Shown here one piece after another: positions 8,661-17,459 of a DNA stretch of 64,000 nt (positions are counted from its first letter, which is position 1; the number at the start of each line of letters is the position of its first letter). The notes beneath the pieces were generated by a model that worked only from the letters and a program-made list of their open reading frames with translations, searched no databases and had not been told where the DNA came from. Origin of the DNA: Paracoccaceae bacterium. GTDB lineage: Bacteria; Pseudomonadota; Alphaproteobacteria; Rhodobacterales; Rhodobacteraceae. The stretch is taken from assembly GCA_016744015.1 (NCBI GenBank), contig JADGFD010000001.1:1-64000 (forward strand). The letters run 5' to 3'. Both the position numbers and the translations under genes were made by a program.

Positions 8661-9659
8661 CTAGAGCATAGCGGGCACAACAAGGTCTGGTGGGCGGTGG
8701 CCATCAGCGAAGGTCTTGATATTTATGATAACTTTTTCGCCCATCTCTAAGCGCCCCTCTAGGGTGGCCGAGCCCATATGCGGCAAAAGCAGCACATTAT
8801 CCAACCCCTTTAAGCGCGGGTTTATCTGATTTCCATTCTCAAACACATCAAGCCCCGCGCCCGCGAGTTCACCCGCGCGCAACATCCGCGTTAGCGCATT
8901 TTCGTCCACAATTTCGCCGCGGGCGGTGTTGATAATATAGGCGCTCGGCTTCATTAATTTTAGCCGCCGTGCGTTTAGGAGGTGAAACGTGCCGGGGGTA
9001 TGCGGGCAGTGGATACTCAAAATATCTACCCGTGCCAGCATCTGGTCGAGGCTCTCCCAATAGGTCGCTTGCAGCTCGGATTCAGTATCAGGATGCAGGC
9101 GCTTGCGATTGTGGTAATGCACTTGCAACCCAAAAGCAGACGCGCGCCGCGCTACGGCTTGGCCAATGCGCCCCATGCCTAAAATCCCGAGCCTTTTGCC
9201 GCCAATCCGGTGCCCCATGAGCGCGGTCGGGGACCACCCTTCCCATTCACCCTGCTGCATGAGCATGGTGCCTTCGCGCAACCGGCGCGGCACGGCAAGG
9301 ATCATGGCCATAGTCATGTCAGCGGTATCATCAGTGAGCACACCGGGCGTGTTGGATACCATAATCCCGCGCTGAAGCGCGGTTTGCACGTCGATATGGT
9401 CAAACCCAGCGCCATAATTGGCAATTAGGCGAAGATTCGGGCCAGCCTTGGCGAGTAAACGCTGGTTAATCTGGTCGCCAATGGTGGTGACAAGCACATC
9501 TGCGCTGGCCATTGCCTCCCCCAATGCCATTTCGTTCATCGGTCCGACACCATTAAGTTCAACGTTAAACAACTCACTCAACCGTGTTTCAACCGGCTCG
9601 GGGAGTTGGCGGGTTACAACCACTTTAAGCGGGGCATTGCCTGCGGTTTCAGGGGCCAT
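8661..9659 (-). CDS. D-2-hydroxyacid dehydrogenase, glyoxylate/hydroxypyruvate reductase type
   Basis: 332 aa NAD(P)-dependent D-isomer specific 2-hydroxyacid dehydrogenase. The Rossmann motif GILGMGRIGQAVARR lies near residue 160; catalytic Arg is in NTARGEIVDE, and the His in LLPHMGSAT. The N-terminal block with VTTIGDQINQRLL and NYGAGFDHIDV matches GyaR-like glyoxylate reductases. Such enzymes reduce glyoxylate or hydroxypyruvate. The gene stands alone, divergent from the SH3 protein. Exact substrate cannot be told from sequence. Confidence 0.88.
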   Translation of the reverse strand: MAPETAGNAPLKVVVTRQLPEPVETRLSELFNVELNGVGPMNEMALGEAMASADVLVTTIGDQINQRLLAKAGPNLRLIANYGAGFDHIDVQTALQRGIMVSNTPGVLTDDTADMTMAMILAVPRRLREGTMLMQQGEWEGWSPTALMGHRIGGKRLGILGMGRIGQAVARRASAFGLQVHYHNRKRLHPDTESELQATYWESLDQMLARVDILSIHCPHTPGTFHLLNARRLKLMKPSAYIINTARGEIVDENALTRMLRAGELAGAGLDVFENGNQINPRLKGLDNVLLLPHMGSATLEGRLEMGEKVIINIKTFADGHRPPDLVVPAML

Positions 9660-9757
9660 ATCAAAACTTCCTTTTTGTGCTGCTTTGGCGCTATAATGGC
9701 AGGAAAACCGCCAAAGGGAAATATTATTTCGCGACGGATAAAAATGAGGTTGGCAGG

Positions 9758-10255
9758 GTGAAGGCTTTTGGAATTATGGGTGTGGTTGCAGCGCTGGTTT
9801 TGGCGAGCATGGCCACCGCACAGCAAGCGAGCGAGGGGCAGGTGACGGGCCTGCCAACGCCGCGTTTTGTCTCGATGAAAAGCAGCTCGGCCAATGTGCG
9901 GCGTGGGCCTTCTACCAGCAATCGGGTGGATTGGGTTTTGCGCCACCGCGGCACGCCGCTTATTGTGCTGGCCGAATATCAGGAATGGTTTCGGATTGAA
10001 GACGTGGACGGCGAGGGCGGCTGGGTGCATACCAAGCTCTTAAGCCAGCGGCGCACGGTTTTGGTGCAGGAAGATCTGTTATTGCTTCGGGAAACGCCCT
10101 CAAATTCAGGCCGGAAGCTGGCGCGGCTGGAGGCGGGCGTGGTCCTGCGGCTTGGCGGCTGCCAGCCTAATTGGTGCGAGGCGAGTATTGAGGGACACAC
10201 CGGCTGGCTGCCCAAATCTGGCATTTGGGGCGTGCTGCCCGAGGATGTTTTTTAA
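9758..10255 (+). CDS. Exported SH3 domain protein
   Basis: 165 aa from a GTG at 9758, preceded by GAGG at a suitable distance and giving a proper signal peptide (VKAFGIMGVVAALVLASMA, cut near TAQQA). An upstream ATG at 9677 would place 27 polar residues before the signal. Two bacterial SH3-like repeats follow: one at about 35-95 (SSSANVRRGPSTSNRVDWVL...) and one at about 105-160 (LLLRETPSNSGRKLARLEAG...). Such proteins bind peptidoglycan or peptide stems in the periplasm. No enzymatic domain is attached. Confidence 0.85.
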   Translation: MKAFGIMGVVAALVLASMATAQQASEGQVTGLPTPRFVSMKSSSANVRRGPSTSNRVDWVLRHRGTPLIVLAEYQEWFRIEDVDGEGGWVHTKLLSQRRTVLVQEDLLLLRETPSNSGRKLARLEAGVVLRLGGCQPNWCEASIEGHTGWLPKSGIWGVLPEDVF

Positions 10256-10313
10256 AAAAATTCGACGGAAGTGCCGTGCGCCTGCGTAAGACATATAACG
10301 CAAGGAAGAATGG

Positions 10314-11654
10314 ATGCTGACACGATCAGACATAATTCAAGCCGCACGGTTTGAATACGGGATTCGCCCGGATGAAACGCGCTTTCAAGGCGGGCTGCTT
10401 GCGCAACTCGCAGGGGTGGACCCGCTGGACGCACTGCTGCCTGTTGAAAGCACCGATGAGCGGTTTGCCGAGTTGCGGAAGCTTCGCGCATTACGCCAAT
10501 CTATGAGCGGAGAGTCAGACGCTTTTAAGCAAGCTCAGCGGCAGATGCGGCGGAATGCCGCCGCTGGGGCTATGCGAAACCTTGCGCGCATGGTGCAAAA
10601 CCCGCGCGGTTTTCGCGAGCGGTTATTTGCTTTTTGGCTGGATCATTTTACGGTGTCTCCGACCCGTGCAAATGAGGATTATATGCTGGGCGCCTATCTG
10701 GAAGAGGCCATTCGACCCCATATTTCGGGGCGCTTTGCCGAGCTGCTCAAGGCCGCCGTGACCCACCCCTCGATGCTGTTTTATCTGGATCAAAGTGCCT
10801 CTACGGGACCCAATTCGGTGGCGGGGCAGCGGCAGGAGAGAGGCCTGAACGAAAACCTAGCGCGCGAGGTGCTGGAACTGCACACCCTGGGGGTTGGCGG
10901 GCCGTATACACAAGCGGATGTGCGGCAGTTTGCCGAGCTGCTTACGGGGCTAGGCATTGGCCCCGAGGGTATGCGCTTTGCCCCCAATCGGGCTGAGCCG
11001 GGGGGGGAAGAGATTTTGGGCCAGCGCTATGGCGGCGCGCGGGCGCAGATCGAGCATATCTATCAATTCCTTGATGATTTGGCGATGAATCCTGCGACAG
11101 CTACCCATTTGGCGCAGAAATTGATTGTGCATTTTATTGGCCCAGCGGCGCGCCCCGAACTGGTGGAATCCATGGCCATGGCCTATCTGGAATCGGGTGG
11201 GCAAATGACAGCGCTTTACGAAGTTTTGCTGGATAGCCCCGCCGCGAGGGCGGCGGACTTCCCTAAGGTTAGGCCACCGATGGAATATGTGGCCACGGTA
11301 CTGCGGGCGCTGGATTTTGACGCCGAAGCGCTATTGAAAGCCAACGCGAGCGAGACACGCACGCTGGCCAAGGCACTAGAAGCTATGGGTCAGCGACCTT
11401 TTAGGCCGACTGGCCCCGATGGCTGGCCCGAGGCCGCCGAAAACTGGATCACCCCGCCGCAGCTTGCCGCACGCATTTCATGGGCAGGCCAAGCGGCCCG
11501 CACCTATGCGAGTGATCGTGACCCGCGCGCGCTAATGCAGGCCGTGCTGGGGGACACCGCCCCCGAGTTCCTTTCTTTTGCCGTAAGTGGTGCTGAAACC
11601 AAATGGGAGGGCGTGGCGCTGCTGCTGGTTTCCCCTGCCCTTATGCGCCGCTAG
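10314..11654 (+). CDS. DUF1800 family protein
   Basis: 446 aa. Matches DUF1800 by the block RGFRERLFAFWLDHFTVSP, the ENLAREVLELHTLGV motif and the late RPPMEYVATVLRAL. DUF1800 proteins are almost always encoded next to a DUF1501 protein, as here (9-bp gap). No clear signal peptide is visible although many members are exported. The function of the pair is unknown to me; proposed roles in the literature are not settled. AAGGAAG upstream of the ATG is a good ribosome-binding site. Confidence 0.9.
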   Translation: MLTRSDIIQAARFEYGIRPDETRFQGGLLAQLAGVDPLDALLPVESTDERFAELRKLRALRQSMSGESDAFKQAQRQMRRNAAAGAMRNLARMVQNPRGFRERLFAFWLDHFTVSPTRANEDYMLGAYLEEAIRPHISGRFAELLKAAVTHPSMLFYLDQSASTGPNSVAGQRQERGLNENLAREVLELHTLGVGGPYTQADVRQFAELLTGLGIGPEGMRFAPNRAEPGGEEILGQRYGGARAQIEHIYQFLDDLAMNPATATHLAQKLIVHFIGPAARPELVESMAMAYLESGGQMTALYEVLLDSPAARAADFPKVRPPMEYVATVLRALDFDAEALLKANASETRTLAKALEAMGQRPFRPTGPDGWPEAAENWITPPQLAARISWAGQAARTYASDRDPRALMQAVLGDTAPEFLSFAVSGAETKWEGVALLLVSPALMRR

Positions 11655-11663
11655 GAGGCTGAC

Positions 11664-12833
11664 ATGACCCTTTCCAGACGTAAATTTTTGATCAACTCCA
11701 CCATGCTGGGCTGCTCGGCTGCGGCCTCGCCTTTGCTGACGCCGGTGACGCTGGCCGCGGCCCCGGGAGATAACCGATTGGTTGTCATAATCCTGCGCGG
11801 GGCGATGGATGGGCTTGGTGTGGTCCGCCCTTTGGGGGATGCTGACTATGCCAGCTATCGCCCCACATTGGCGGCAGATGATGATATGCAAGACCTTGAT
11901 GGTTTCTTTGCTTTGAATGGGGCTCTTAAAGGGCTTATGCCACTTTGGCGCGCTAAAGAGCTTTCATTTGTGCAAGCTGTTTCAACGCCTTACCGCGATA
12001 AACGTAGCCATTTTGATGGCCAGGACCTGCTGGAAACCGGCAGCAACGATGCCACGGGCGCGCCGAAATCCGGCCAATCTGGCTGGCTCAACCGCGCGCT
12101 GGGGCTCCTGCCCAATGCGCAGCAGGAAACGGCCTTTTCGGTGGGCACTTCAAGGATGCTGTTGCTGGACGGCGCGCAGCCTTATTCAAGCTGGAGCCCC
12201 GGAGCTGACCTTGAAATGTCACCCCAGACGGAGGCGCTTTTGGCGCGGATATACTCGGAAGACCCGCTGTTCGCCAATGCTTCTGAGATGGCGCTGGACC
12301 TGTCGGCAAAAACCGAAAGCATGCAGGGCGGGCGGCCCGGGAATGCCAAAGCGCTGGCGGCTTTTGCCGCCGCGCGGCTGAATGAGGAAACGCGGATTGC
12401 GAGCTTTTCCATTGGCGGCTGGGATACCCATAATGGCCAAAAACGCAACCTCGCGCGGGCGCTTAAGCAGCTTTCTGACGCGATTTTGACGCTCAAATCC
12501 AGCCTTGGGGGCCATTGGCAGCGCACCACGGTTATGGCGGTTACGGAATTCGGCCGCACCGCGCGGGAAAACGGCTCTGCCGGCACTGATCATGGCACCG
12601 GCGGGGCCATGGTGATGGCGGGCGGGGCGCTAAATGGCGGCCATGTGTTTGGCCGTTGGCCGGGGCTTGGGGAGTTGGACCTTTACCAAAACCGTGACCT
12701 TGAACCAACGGACGATGTGCGCCGCTACCTCGGCTGGGCGCTACGCGATTTGTTTGGCATGGAGGCCAGCGCGCTGGGCGCTTCGGTTTTCCCCGGTGTG
12801 GATATGGGTGATAATGTGGGGATTATCGCGTGA
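11664..12833 (+). CDS. DUF1501 family Tat-exported protein
   Basis: 389 aa. The N-terminus has a twin-arginine signal (SRRKFLINS followed by a hydrophobic stretch and AAA), so export in folded form is expected. The body is DUF1501, an alkaline-phosphatase-superfamily-like fold, with VVIILRGAMDGLGVV, RSHFDGQDLLETG, TEFGRTARENGSAGTDHGTGGAMVMAGG. The last block is the family metal-site-like signature. It is the partner of the preceding DUF1800 gene and likely shares its transcript (GGAGG upstream of the ATG). Substrate unknown. Confidence 0.9.
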   Translation: MTLSRRKFLINSTMLGCSAAASPLLTPVTLAAAPGDNRLVVIILRGAMDGLGVVRPLGDADYASYRPTLAADDDMQDLDGFFALNGALKGLMPLWRAKELSFVQAVSTPYRDKRSHFDGQDLLETGSNDATGAPKSGQSGWLNRALGLLPNAQQETAFSVGTSRMLLLDGAQPYSSWSPGADLEMSPQTEALLARIYSEDPLFANASEMALDLSAKTESMQGGRPGNAKALAAFAAARLNEETRIASFSIGGWDTHNGQKRNLARALKQLSDAILTLKSSLGGHWQRTTVMAVTEFGRTARENGSAGTDHGTGGAMVMAGGALNGGHVFGRWPGLGELDLYQNRDLEPTDDVRRYLGWALRDLFGMEASALGASVFPGVDMGDNVGIIA

Positions 12834-13183
12834 TGCCGGAATAAATTAGCTGTGTGGCTTTTGCGCAGTATAGCGCCGATAATGCATTAAACATGGAACA
12901 AGACCATTAACTATTGTGGCCAAACCCGTAGCTTAACAAAGTTACGCTCCTAGGATAGTAGTACTGTGTGGGGATGAATTATTTTATAATATCAATGAAT
13001 TATATTAATTTCGGCCACTTAAGGTTGCCGAAATCATGAGTGCTCAGAGATAGGCGAAACCCCGGTTGGGTTTTGGTGAGCGCATCAAGGACAGTCTCTA
13101 GATTATGAGAGATACCAAATAATCACCGCCTAAACCTCCTTGGCGTTAACCTTTCTTAAACCAATCCGGTAAATGGTTAACGG
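12834..13183 (+). other. Intergenic region upstream of comM
   Basis: 350 bp without a gene. It is much AT-richer than its flanks (ATTTTATAATATCAATG near 12981). It contains a CTCCTAGGAT motif at 12947-12956 also found in the 42-bp palindrome at 24690-24731, an 8-bp perfect inverted repeat ATTTCGGC/GCCGAAAT at 13008-13034, a hairpin AAACCC/GGGTTT at 13057-13073 followed by TTTTGG that could end the DUF1501 transcript, and TTAA-containing sites just before comM. Confidence 0.6.
13144..13182 (+). promoter_or_regulatory. TTAA-type (CtrA-like) sites before comM
   Basis: TTAA at 13146-13149 and 13156-13159 (6-bp spacing, consensus CtrA is TTAA-N7-TTAA) and, on the minus strand, TTAACCAT at 13173-13180, which equals the common CtrA half-site. 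CGTTAACC (13144) and GGTTAACG (13175) also form an inverted repeat ending 1 bp before the comM ATG. CtrA control of competence genes is known in Rhodobacter; here it is inference from the motif. Confidence 0.4.
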
Positions 13184-14704
13184 ATGGATGCAAGTGTAGG
13201 GGTTATCGCCCGCAGTTATACGGTGGCCTTTCACGGGGTGGAGGCCAAAAAAATAGAGGTGCAGGTGGCGCTGGCCTCGGGGATTCCGGCGTTTAATCTT
13301 GTGGGCTTGCCCGATAAGGCGGTTTCTGAAGCCAAAGAGCGGGTGCGAGCGGCGATTACCGCGCTGGGGCTGGCGCTGCCAGCTAAGCGCATAACCATTA
13401 ACCTTTCTCCAGCAGATATGCAAAAATCTGGCTCGCATTTTGATCTCCCCATCGCGCTTACGCTCATGGCGGCAATGGATGTGCTTCCCCGCGAACAAAT
13501 CGAAGGCCAGTATAGCCTTGGTGAGCTATCGCTGGATGGCTCCCTCGTACCTGTCACGGGTGCGTTGCCCGCCGCTCTTGCCGCCGCGCAAGATGATTGC
13601 GGCCTGATTTGCCCCGCTGGCTGTGGGCCAGAGGCTGCCTGGGTTGAGGCCGCGCGGGTGCTCGCGCCACATAACCTATTGGAATTGGTTAACCATTTTA
13701 CTGGTCGCACAGTGCTGTCAGAGGCGATGCCCGGCGAAGTGCAAGGGCTGGAAGACCATCGGGATTTACGCGATGTGCGCGGGCAGGAGAAAGCCAAGCG
13801 GGCGCTGGAAGTGGCGGCGGCGGGCGGGCACCACCTGCTGATGGTTGGCCCGCCCGGCTCTGGAAAATCAATGATGGCGGCGCGCATGCCGGGGCTTTTG
13901 CCGCCGCTTTCACCCAGTGAAGCGCTGGAAACCTCGATGATCCACTCGCTCGCAGGGGTGCTGGAAGAAGGCGGTATTTCGCGCCAGCGGCCCTTTCGCA
14001 GCCCGCACCACACTGCGAGTATGGCCGCTATGGTGGGCGGCGGGCGCGGGGCGCAGCCGGGGGAGATATCACTGGCGCATAACGGCGTGCTGTTTATGGA
14101 TGAATTTCCCGAGTTTCCGCGCACGGTGCTGGAAACTTTGCGACAGCCAATAGAAACCGGAGACGTGGTGGTAAGCCGCGCCAACGCCCATGTGCGCTAC
14201 CCCGCGCGCTTTATGCTGCTGGCCGCCGCAAACCCTTGTAAATGCGGGTTTATGGGGGATGTCGAGCGGGCCTGTGGCCGCGCGCCACAATGCGGAGAGG
14301 ATTATTTGGGCCGAATTTCGGGGCCGCTGCTGGACCGGTTTGATTTGCGAATCGAGGTGCCTGCGGTGGCGGTGGCTGACCTTTCAGCGCCGCCCACAGG
14401 GGAAACCAGCGCAGTGGTGGCCGCGCGGGTGCTTGCGGCACGAGAAAGGCAGGCCGAGCGCTATAAAGAGCTCGACGGCATTACCACAAATGTAGCAATT
14501 GAGGGCGATATTTTGGAGCGGGCCTGTGTGCTGAGGCCTGAGGCCTCGGAAATGCTGCTGAGCGCGGTGGAAAAATTCCGACTTTCGGCACGGGCGTTTC
14601 ACCGCATTCAGCGCGTTGGCCGCACAATAGCCGACCTGCGCGACGAGGAAGAGATCAGCAAGGCGGCCATCGCCGAGGCCATTGGCTATCGGCTGGCGTT
14701 TTGA
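13184..14704 (+). CDS. comM: YifB/ComM family Mg chelatase-like AAA+ ATPase
   Basis: 506 aa. ComM is a hexameric helicase that promotes branch migration when transformed DNA is integrated. Seen: N-terminal ChlI-like domain (FNLVGLPDKAVSEAKERVRAA), AAA+ core with Walker A GPPGSGKS at about residue 222, Walker B LFMDEFPEF, the FRSPHHTAS block, zinc-like cysteines in NPCKCGFMG...C, and the C-terminal SARAFHRIQRVGRTIADL. ATG at 13184 gives a slightly longer N-terminus than usual (family members often start near ARSYTVAFHG), but no nearer start codon exists. Confidence 0.95.
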   Translation: MDASVGVIARSYTVAFHGVEAKKIEVQVALASGIPAFNLVGLPDKAVSEAKERVRAAITALGLALPAKRITINLSPADMQKSGSHFDLPIALTLMAAMDVLPREQIEGQYSLGELSLDGSLVPVTGALPAALAAAQDDCGLICPAGCGPEAAWVEAARVLAPHNLLELVNHFTGRTVLSEAMPGEVQGLEDHRDLRDVRGQEKAKRALEVAAAGGHHLLMVGPPGSGKSMMAARMPGLLPPLSPSEALETSMIHSLAGVLEEGGISRQRPFRSPHHTASMAAMVGGGRGAQPGEISLAHNGVLFMDEFPEFPRTVLETLRQPIETGDVVVSRANAHVRYPARFMLLAAANPCKCGFMGDVERACGRAPQCGEDYLGRISGPLLDRFDLRIEVPAVAVADLSAPPTGETSAVVAARVLAARERQAERYKELDGITTNVAIEGDILERACVLRPEASEMLLSAVEKFRLSARAFHRIQRVGRTIADLRDEEEISKAAIAEAIGYRLAF

Positions 14705-14716
14705 TAAAAGCGCGGT

Positions 14717-15529
14717 ATGGACATTACATCTATCGGTTTTTTAAGTGAGACGCTGTTTCAGCGCTACAACGGCATTGTGCGGGATTCGGGGGATTGCATC
14801 GAGGTGCGGACGCCCGCGAATTATGACTTTTGGTTTGGCAATTACCTGCTGCTGGCGGGGCCGCCGCTAGCTGCTGAAATTGCGGATTGGATCGCCAGAT
14901 TTGATGCGGCATTTGCTGATGAACCCATGGTGCGTCACAAGTGTTTGCAATGGCCCGATGACGGGCGGGATACGCACGCTATGCGCACAGAATTTGAGCG
15001 GCTAGGCTGGGAATTTGACCAAACATCTGTGCTGGCGGCCACCGTGAGTAAGGCCGTTACTAAGGCGCCGGAGGGGGTGGATATTCGGGAGGTTACGAGG
15101 GCTGAGGATTGGGAAAAGGTGCTGGAACACCATGTTCTTACCCGGCCTGAGGGCTTTGCTGAAAAGGCCTATAGATCGTTTAAGATCATGAGATTAGCAG
15201 TATTTCAGGCGCTAATTTACGAAGCGCGTGGCCACTGGTATGGTGCCTTTAAGGGCGCTGAGCTTGTGGCTGATATGGGGATATTCCATCGTGAGGGGAT
15301 ATCGCGTTTTCAGGAGGTAAGCACGCATCCTGACCACAGGCGGCAAGGTATTTGTGCGGCGCTGGTGCACGCTGTTTCTTGTTTGGAACAGGCGGCCCGG
15401 CCGGGCAACAAAATGGTGATTTTGGCTGATAAAGGAGAGCCAGCTGAGCGGATTTACAAGCGCCTTGGTTATGCCGAGATCGAGCAGATGCAATCCGTGG
15501 TTTTGCGGCCTAAGGGCTGGGATGGCTGA
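14717..15529 (+). CDS. GNAT family N-acetyltransferase
   Basis: 270 aa. The C-terminal half (about 120-250) is a GNAT domain with the acetyl-CoA loop VSTHPDHRRQGICAALVHA and the end motif RIYKRLGYAEIEQ. The first 100 residues form a second, degenerate GNAT-like lobe (RYNGIVRDSGDCIEVRTPANYDFWFGNYLLL), a layout seen in two-lobed acetyltransferases. The substrate is unknown. It follows comM by 12 bp and is convergent with the esterase, overlapping it at the 3' end by 20 bp. Confidence 0.85.
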   Translation: MDITSIGFLSETLFQRYNGIVRDSGDCIEVRTPANYDFWFGNYLLLAGPPLAAEIADWIARFDAAFADEPMVRHKCLQWPDDGRDTHAMRTEFERLGWEFDQTSVLAATVSKAVTKAPEGVDIREVTRAEDWEKVLEHHVLTRPEGFAEKAYRSFKIMRLAVFQALIYEARGHWYGAFKGAELVADMGIFHREGISRFQEVSTHPDHRRQGICAALVHAVSCLEQAARPGNKMVILADKGEPAERIYKRLGYAEIEQMQSVVLRPKGWDG

Positions 15530-16403
15530 GGAAGGTTTGCACCTTTTTTAGCGTCGCGTCGGCCTCTGGTAAGTGGCCATGAAAGAAGGGCCAGACATGG
15601 GGCGCACTCTCGACGATTTCCAGCGTAAGCGGCACGTTTTGGGCGCGCAGCTTGGCGGCCATGGCGAGGGTGTCATCTCGCAGAATTTCAGTGGTGCCGA
15701 CGCTGAGAAAAACGGGTGGGGCGTTTTGGAAATCACCAAAAAGCGGTGAGGCGAGCGGGTTTTTGAAATCCTCAGTTATATACATATCACGGACTTCGCC
15801 CATGCGCTCGGCGGGGAGCATGGCCTCGGATCGCGCGTTGTCTTTGAGCGACTGGCTCTGCATGGTTTGGTCGGTGAGCGGGCTAAAGGCCATGACGGCG
15901 CGGGGCGGGGTGAGGCCTTTGGCGAGAATGATGTGAAGAAGCGCAAGTGCGAGGCCACCCCCGGCACTATCTCCGGCGATGGTGATGTTTTTAATGCCGC
16001 GGCCAAGCAGGGCTTGGTAGGCGGTGAGCGCGTCATCAATCGCGGCGGGAAAAGGGTGCTCGGGGGCGAGGCGGTAATCTATCGAATAGGCGGTGAGGGC
16101 GTTGTCTTCGGCCAGTTTGGCGGCGAATCGGCTGTGGGTTTTGGCTGAGCCAAAAATATAGGCGCCACCGTGTAGGTAGAGGAGCGTGCCTTGGTCTCCA
16201 TTGCCGATTTTGAGGGCAGAAACGCTGGCTTGCCCGTGGGCGAGGGACTCTCGACTGATCGGCGTACCGCGCTTGGGGCGGAAAAACAAACGGGTTTGCA
16301 ACTCCATTCGGCGGCGGATCGGCAAGGGGTCTACCGCTTTTGAGAGCGCGCGCTTCTCGATATTACGCAGCAGGAAGTTTACAATGGAAAGACGGATGGA
16401 CAT
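15510..16403 (-). CDS. Alpha/beta hydrolase, hormone-sensitive lipase (HSL/GDXG) family
   Basis: 297 aa. Oxyanion-hole HGGAYIFGSA, nucleophile elbow GDSAGGGLAL, an acidic residue in the TEILRDDTL region and the His in SAPHVWPFF make a complete HSL-type catalytic set. Members are carboxylesterases on short acyl esters. ATG at 16401-16403 is chosen because it overlaps the gshB stop (TAATG), implying translational coupling; an in-frame ATG ten codons upstream lies inside gshB. Confidence 0.88.
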   Translation of the reverse strand: MSIRLSIVNFLLRNIEKRALSKAVDPLPIRRRMELQTRLFFRPKRGTPISRESLAHGQASVSALKIGNGDQGTLLYLHGGAYIFGSAKTHSRFAAKLAEDNALTAYSIDYRLAPEHPFPAAIDDALTAYQALLGRGIKNITIAGDSAGGGLALALLHIILAKGLTPPRAVMAFSPLTDQTMQSQSLKDNARSEAMLPAERMGEVRDMYITEDFKNPLASPLFGDFQNAPPVFLSVGTTEILRDDTLAMAAKLRAQNVPLTLEIVESAPHVWPFFHGHLPEADATLKKVQTFLSHPSP

Positions 16404-17344
16404 TAGCTGATTTTTGCCTCGATGGCATCCCAAATCAAGGCGGCAACGTTAGTGCCGTCGAACTTTTCAAGCTCTTGAATGCCGGTGGGCGAGGTGACGT
16501 TGATTTCCGTCAAATAATCGCCAATAACATCGATTCCGACAAATATTTGGCCCTTTTCTTTGAGGAGAGGTCCGATTTGTGCACAAATCTCAAGATCACG
16601 CGGTGTCATGCCCACCTTTTCTGGGCGGCCTCCTACGTGCATATTTGATCGAGTTTCTCCTTTGGCGGGTACGCGGTTAATGGCGCCGACGGGTTCACCG
16701 TCAACGAGGATTATCCGCTTATCACCGTTGGAAACATCGGGCAGAAACTTTTGTGCGATCAGCGGTTCGGTATTAATACCGGTGAAAAGTTCGTGCAGGG
16801 AGGTGAGGTTTTTATCATCCGGCCCGAGGCGAAAAACACCTGCGCCGCCATTGCCGTAAAGCGGCTTTAGGATGATATCCTTATGCTCGGCCTTGAACGC
16901 CTTAATGGTTTCGAGATCGCGCGCGATGGTGGTGGGGGGCGTTAGGCCCTCAAAGTTGAGCACCAGAAGTTTCTCGGGATAGTTGCGCACCCAGAAGGGG
17001 TCATTTACCACTAAAGTATCGGGATGGATCATATCCAAGAGGTGGGTGCTGGTGATATAGCCCATATCAAATGGCGGGTCTTGCCGGAGCCAAACGACAT
17101 CAAAATCGGCGAGATTAACCGCTTGTTTTTCACCAAGGGTATAAAAATCCGAAGGATCACGCCGTACTTCAAGCGGCCAACCGCGGGCGGTAACCGCACC
17201 GCTTTCAAAGGCGAGCTGGTCTGGCGTGTAGTAAAAAAGATCATGCCCGCGTGCTTGGGCTTCAAGCGCCAGCCGGAAGCTGGAATCGCCATCTATATTG
17301 ACGTTTTCTATCGGATCCATCTGGAAGGCGATTTTTAGGGGCAT
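16403..17344 (-). CDS. gshB: Glutathione synthetase
   Basis: 313 aa, typical GshB length, from the ATG at 17342-17344 ([16 protein letters not shown]). ATP-grasp enzyme joining gamma-glutamylcysteine and glycine. Seen: [56 protein letters not shown] and the C-terminal [14 protein letters not shown]. It is divergent from a GCS2-type ligase 115 bp away, so both glutathione steps may be encoded here, with the esterase co-transcribed behind gshB. Confidence 0.96.
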   Translation of the reverse strand: MPLKIAFQMDPIENVNIDGDSSFRLALEAQARGHDLFYYTPDQLAFESGAVTARGWPLEVRRDPSDFYTLGEKQAVNLADFDVVWLRQDPPFDMGYITSTHLLDMIHPDTLVVNDPFWVRNYPEKLLVLNFEGLTPPTTIARDLETIKAFKAEHKDIILKPLYGNGGAGVFRLGPDDKNLTSLHELFTGINTEPLIAQKFLPDVSNGDKRIILVDGEPVGAINRVPAKGETRSNMHVGGRPEKVGMTPRDLEICAQIGPLLKEKGQIFVGIDVIGDYLTEINVTSPTGIQELEKFDGTNVAALIWDAIEAKIS

Positions 17345-17459
17345 GAGGGCCTCGCTGAAGTTGCTTTTGCTTAAGGTGGCCCCGCGCGCAGGGAGATTCA
17401 ACCAAAACTATTGACAGAATGTGAATTTAGCGCCGAAACTGGGGGAAAAGGAGCAAACC

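Noticed and set aside
13231-14184. 317-codon frame on the minus strand
   Set aside because: Antisense to comM; low-complexity Ser/Pro/Ala-rich product.
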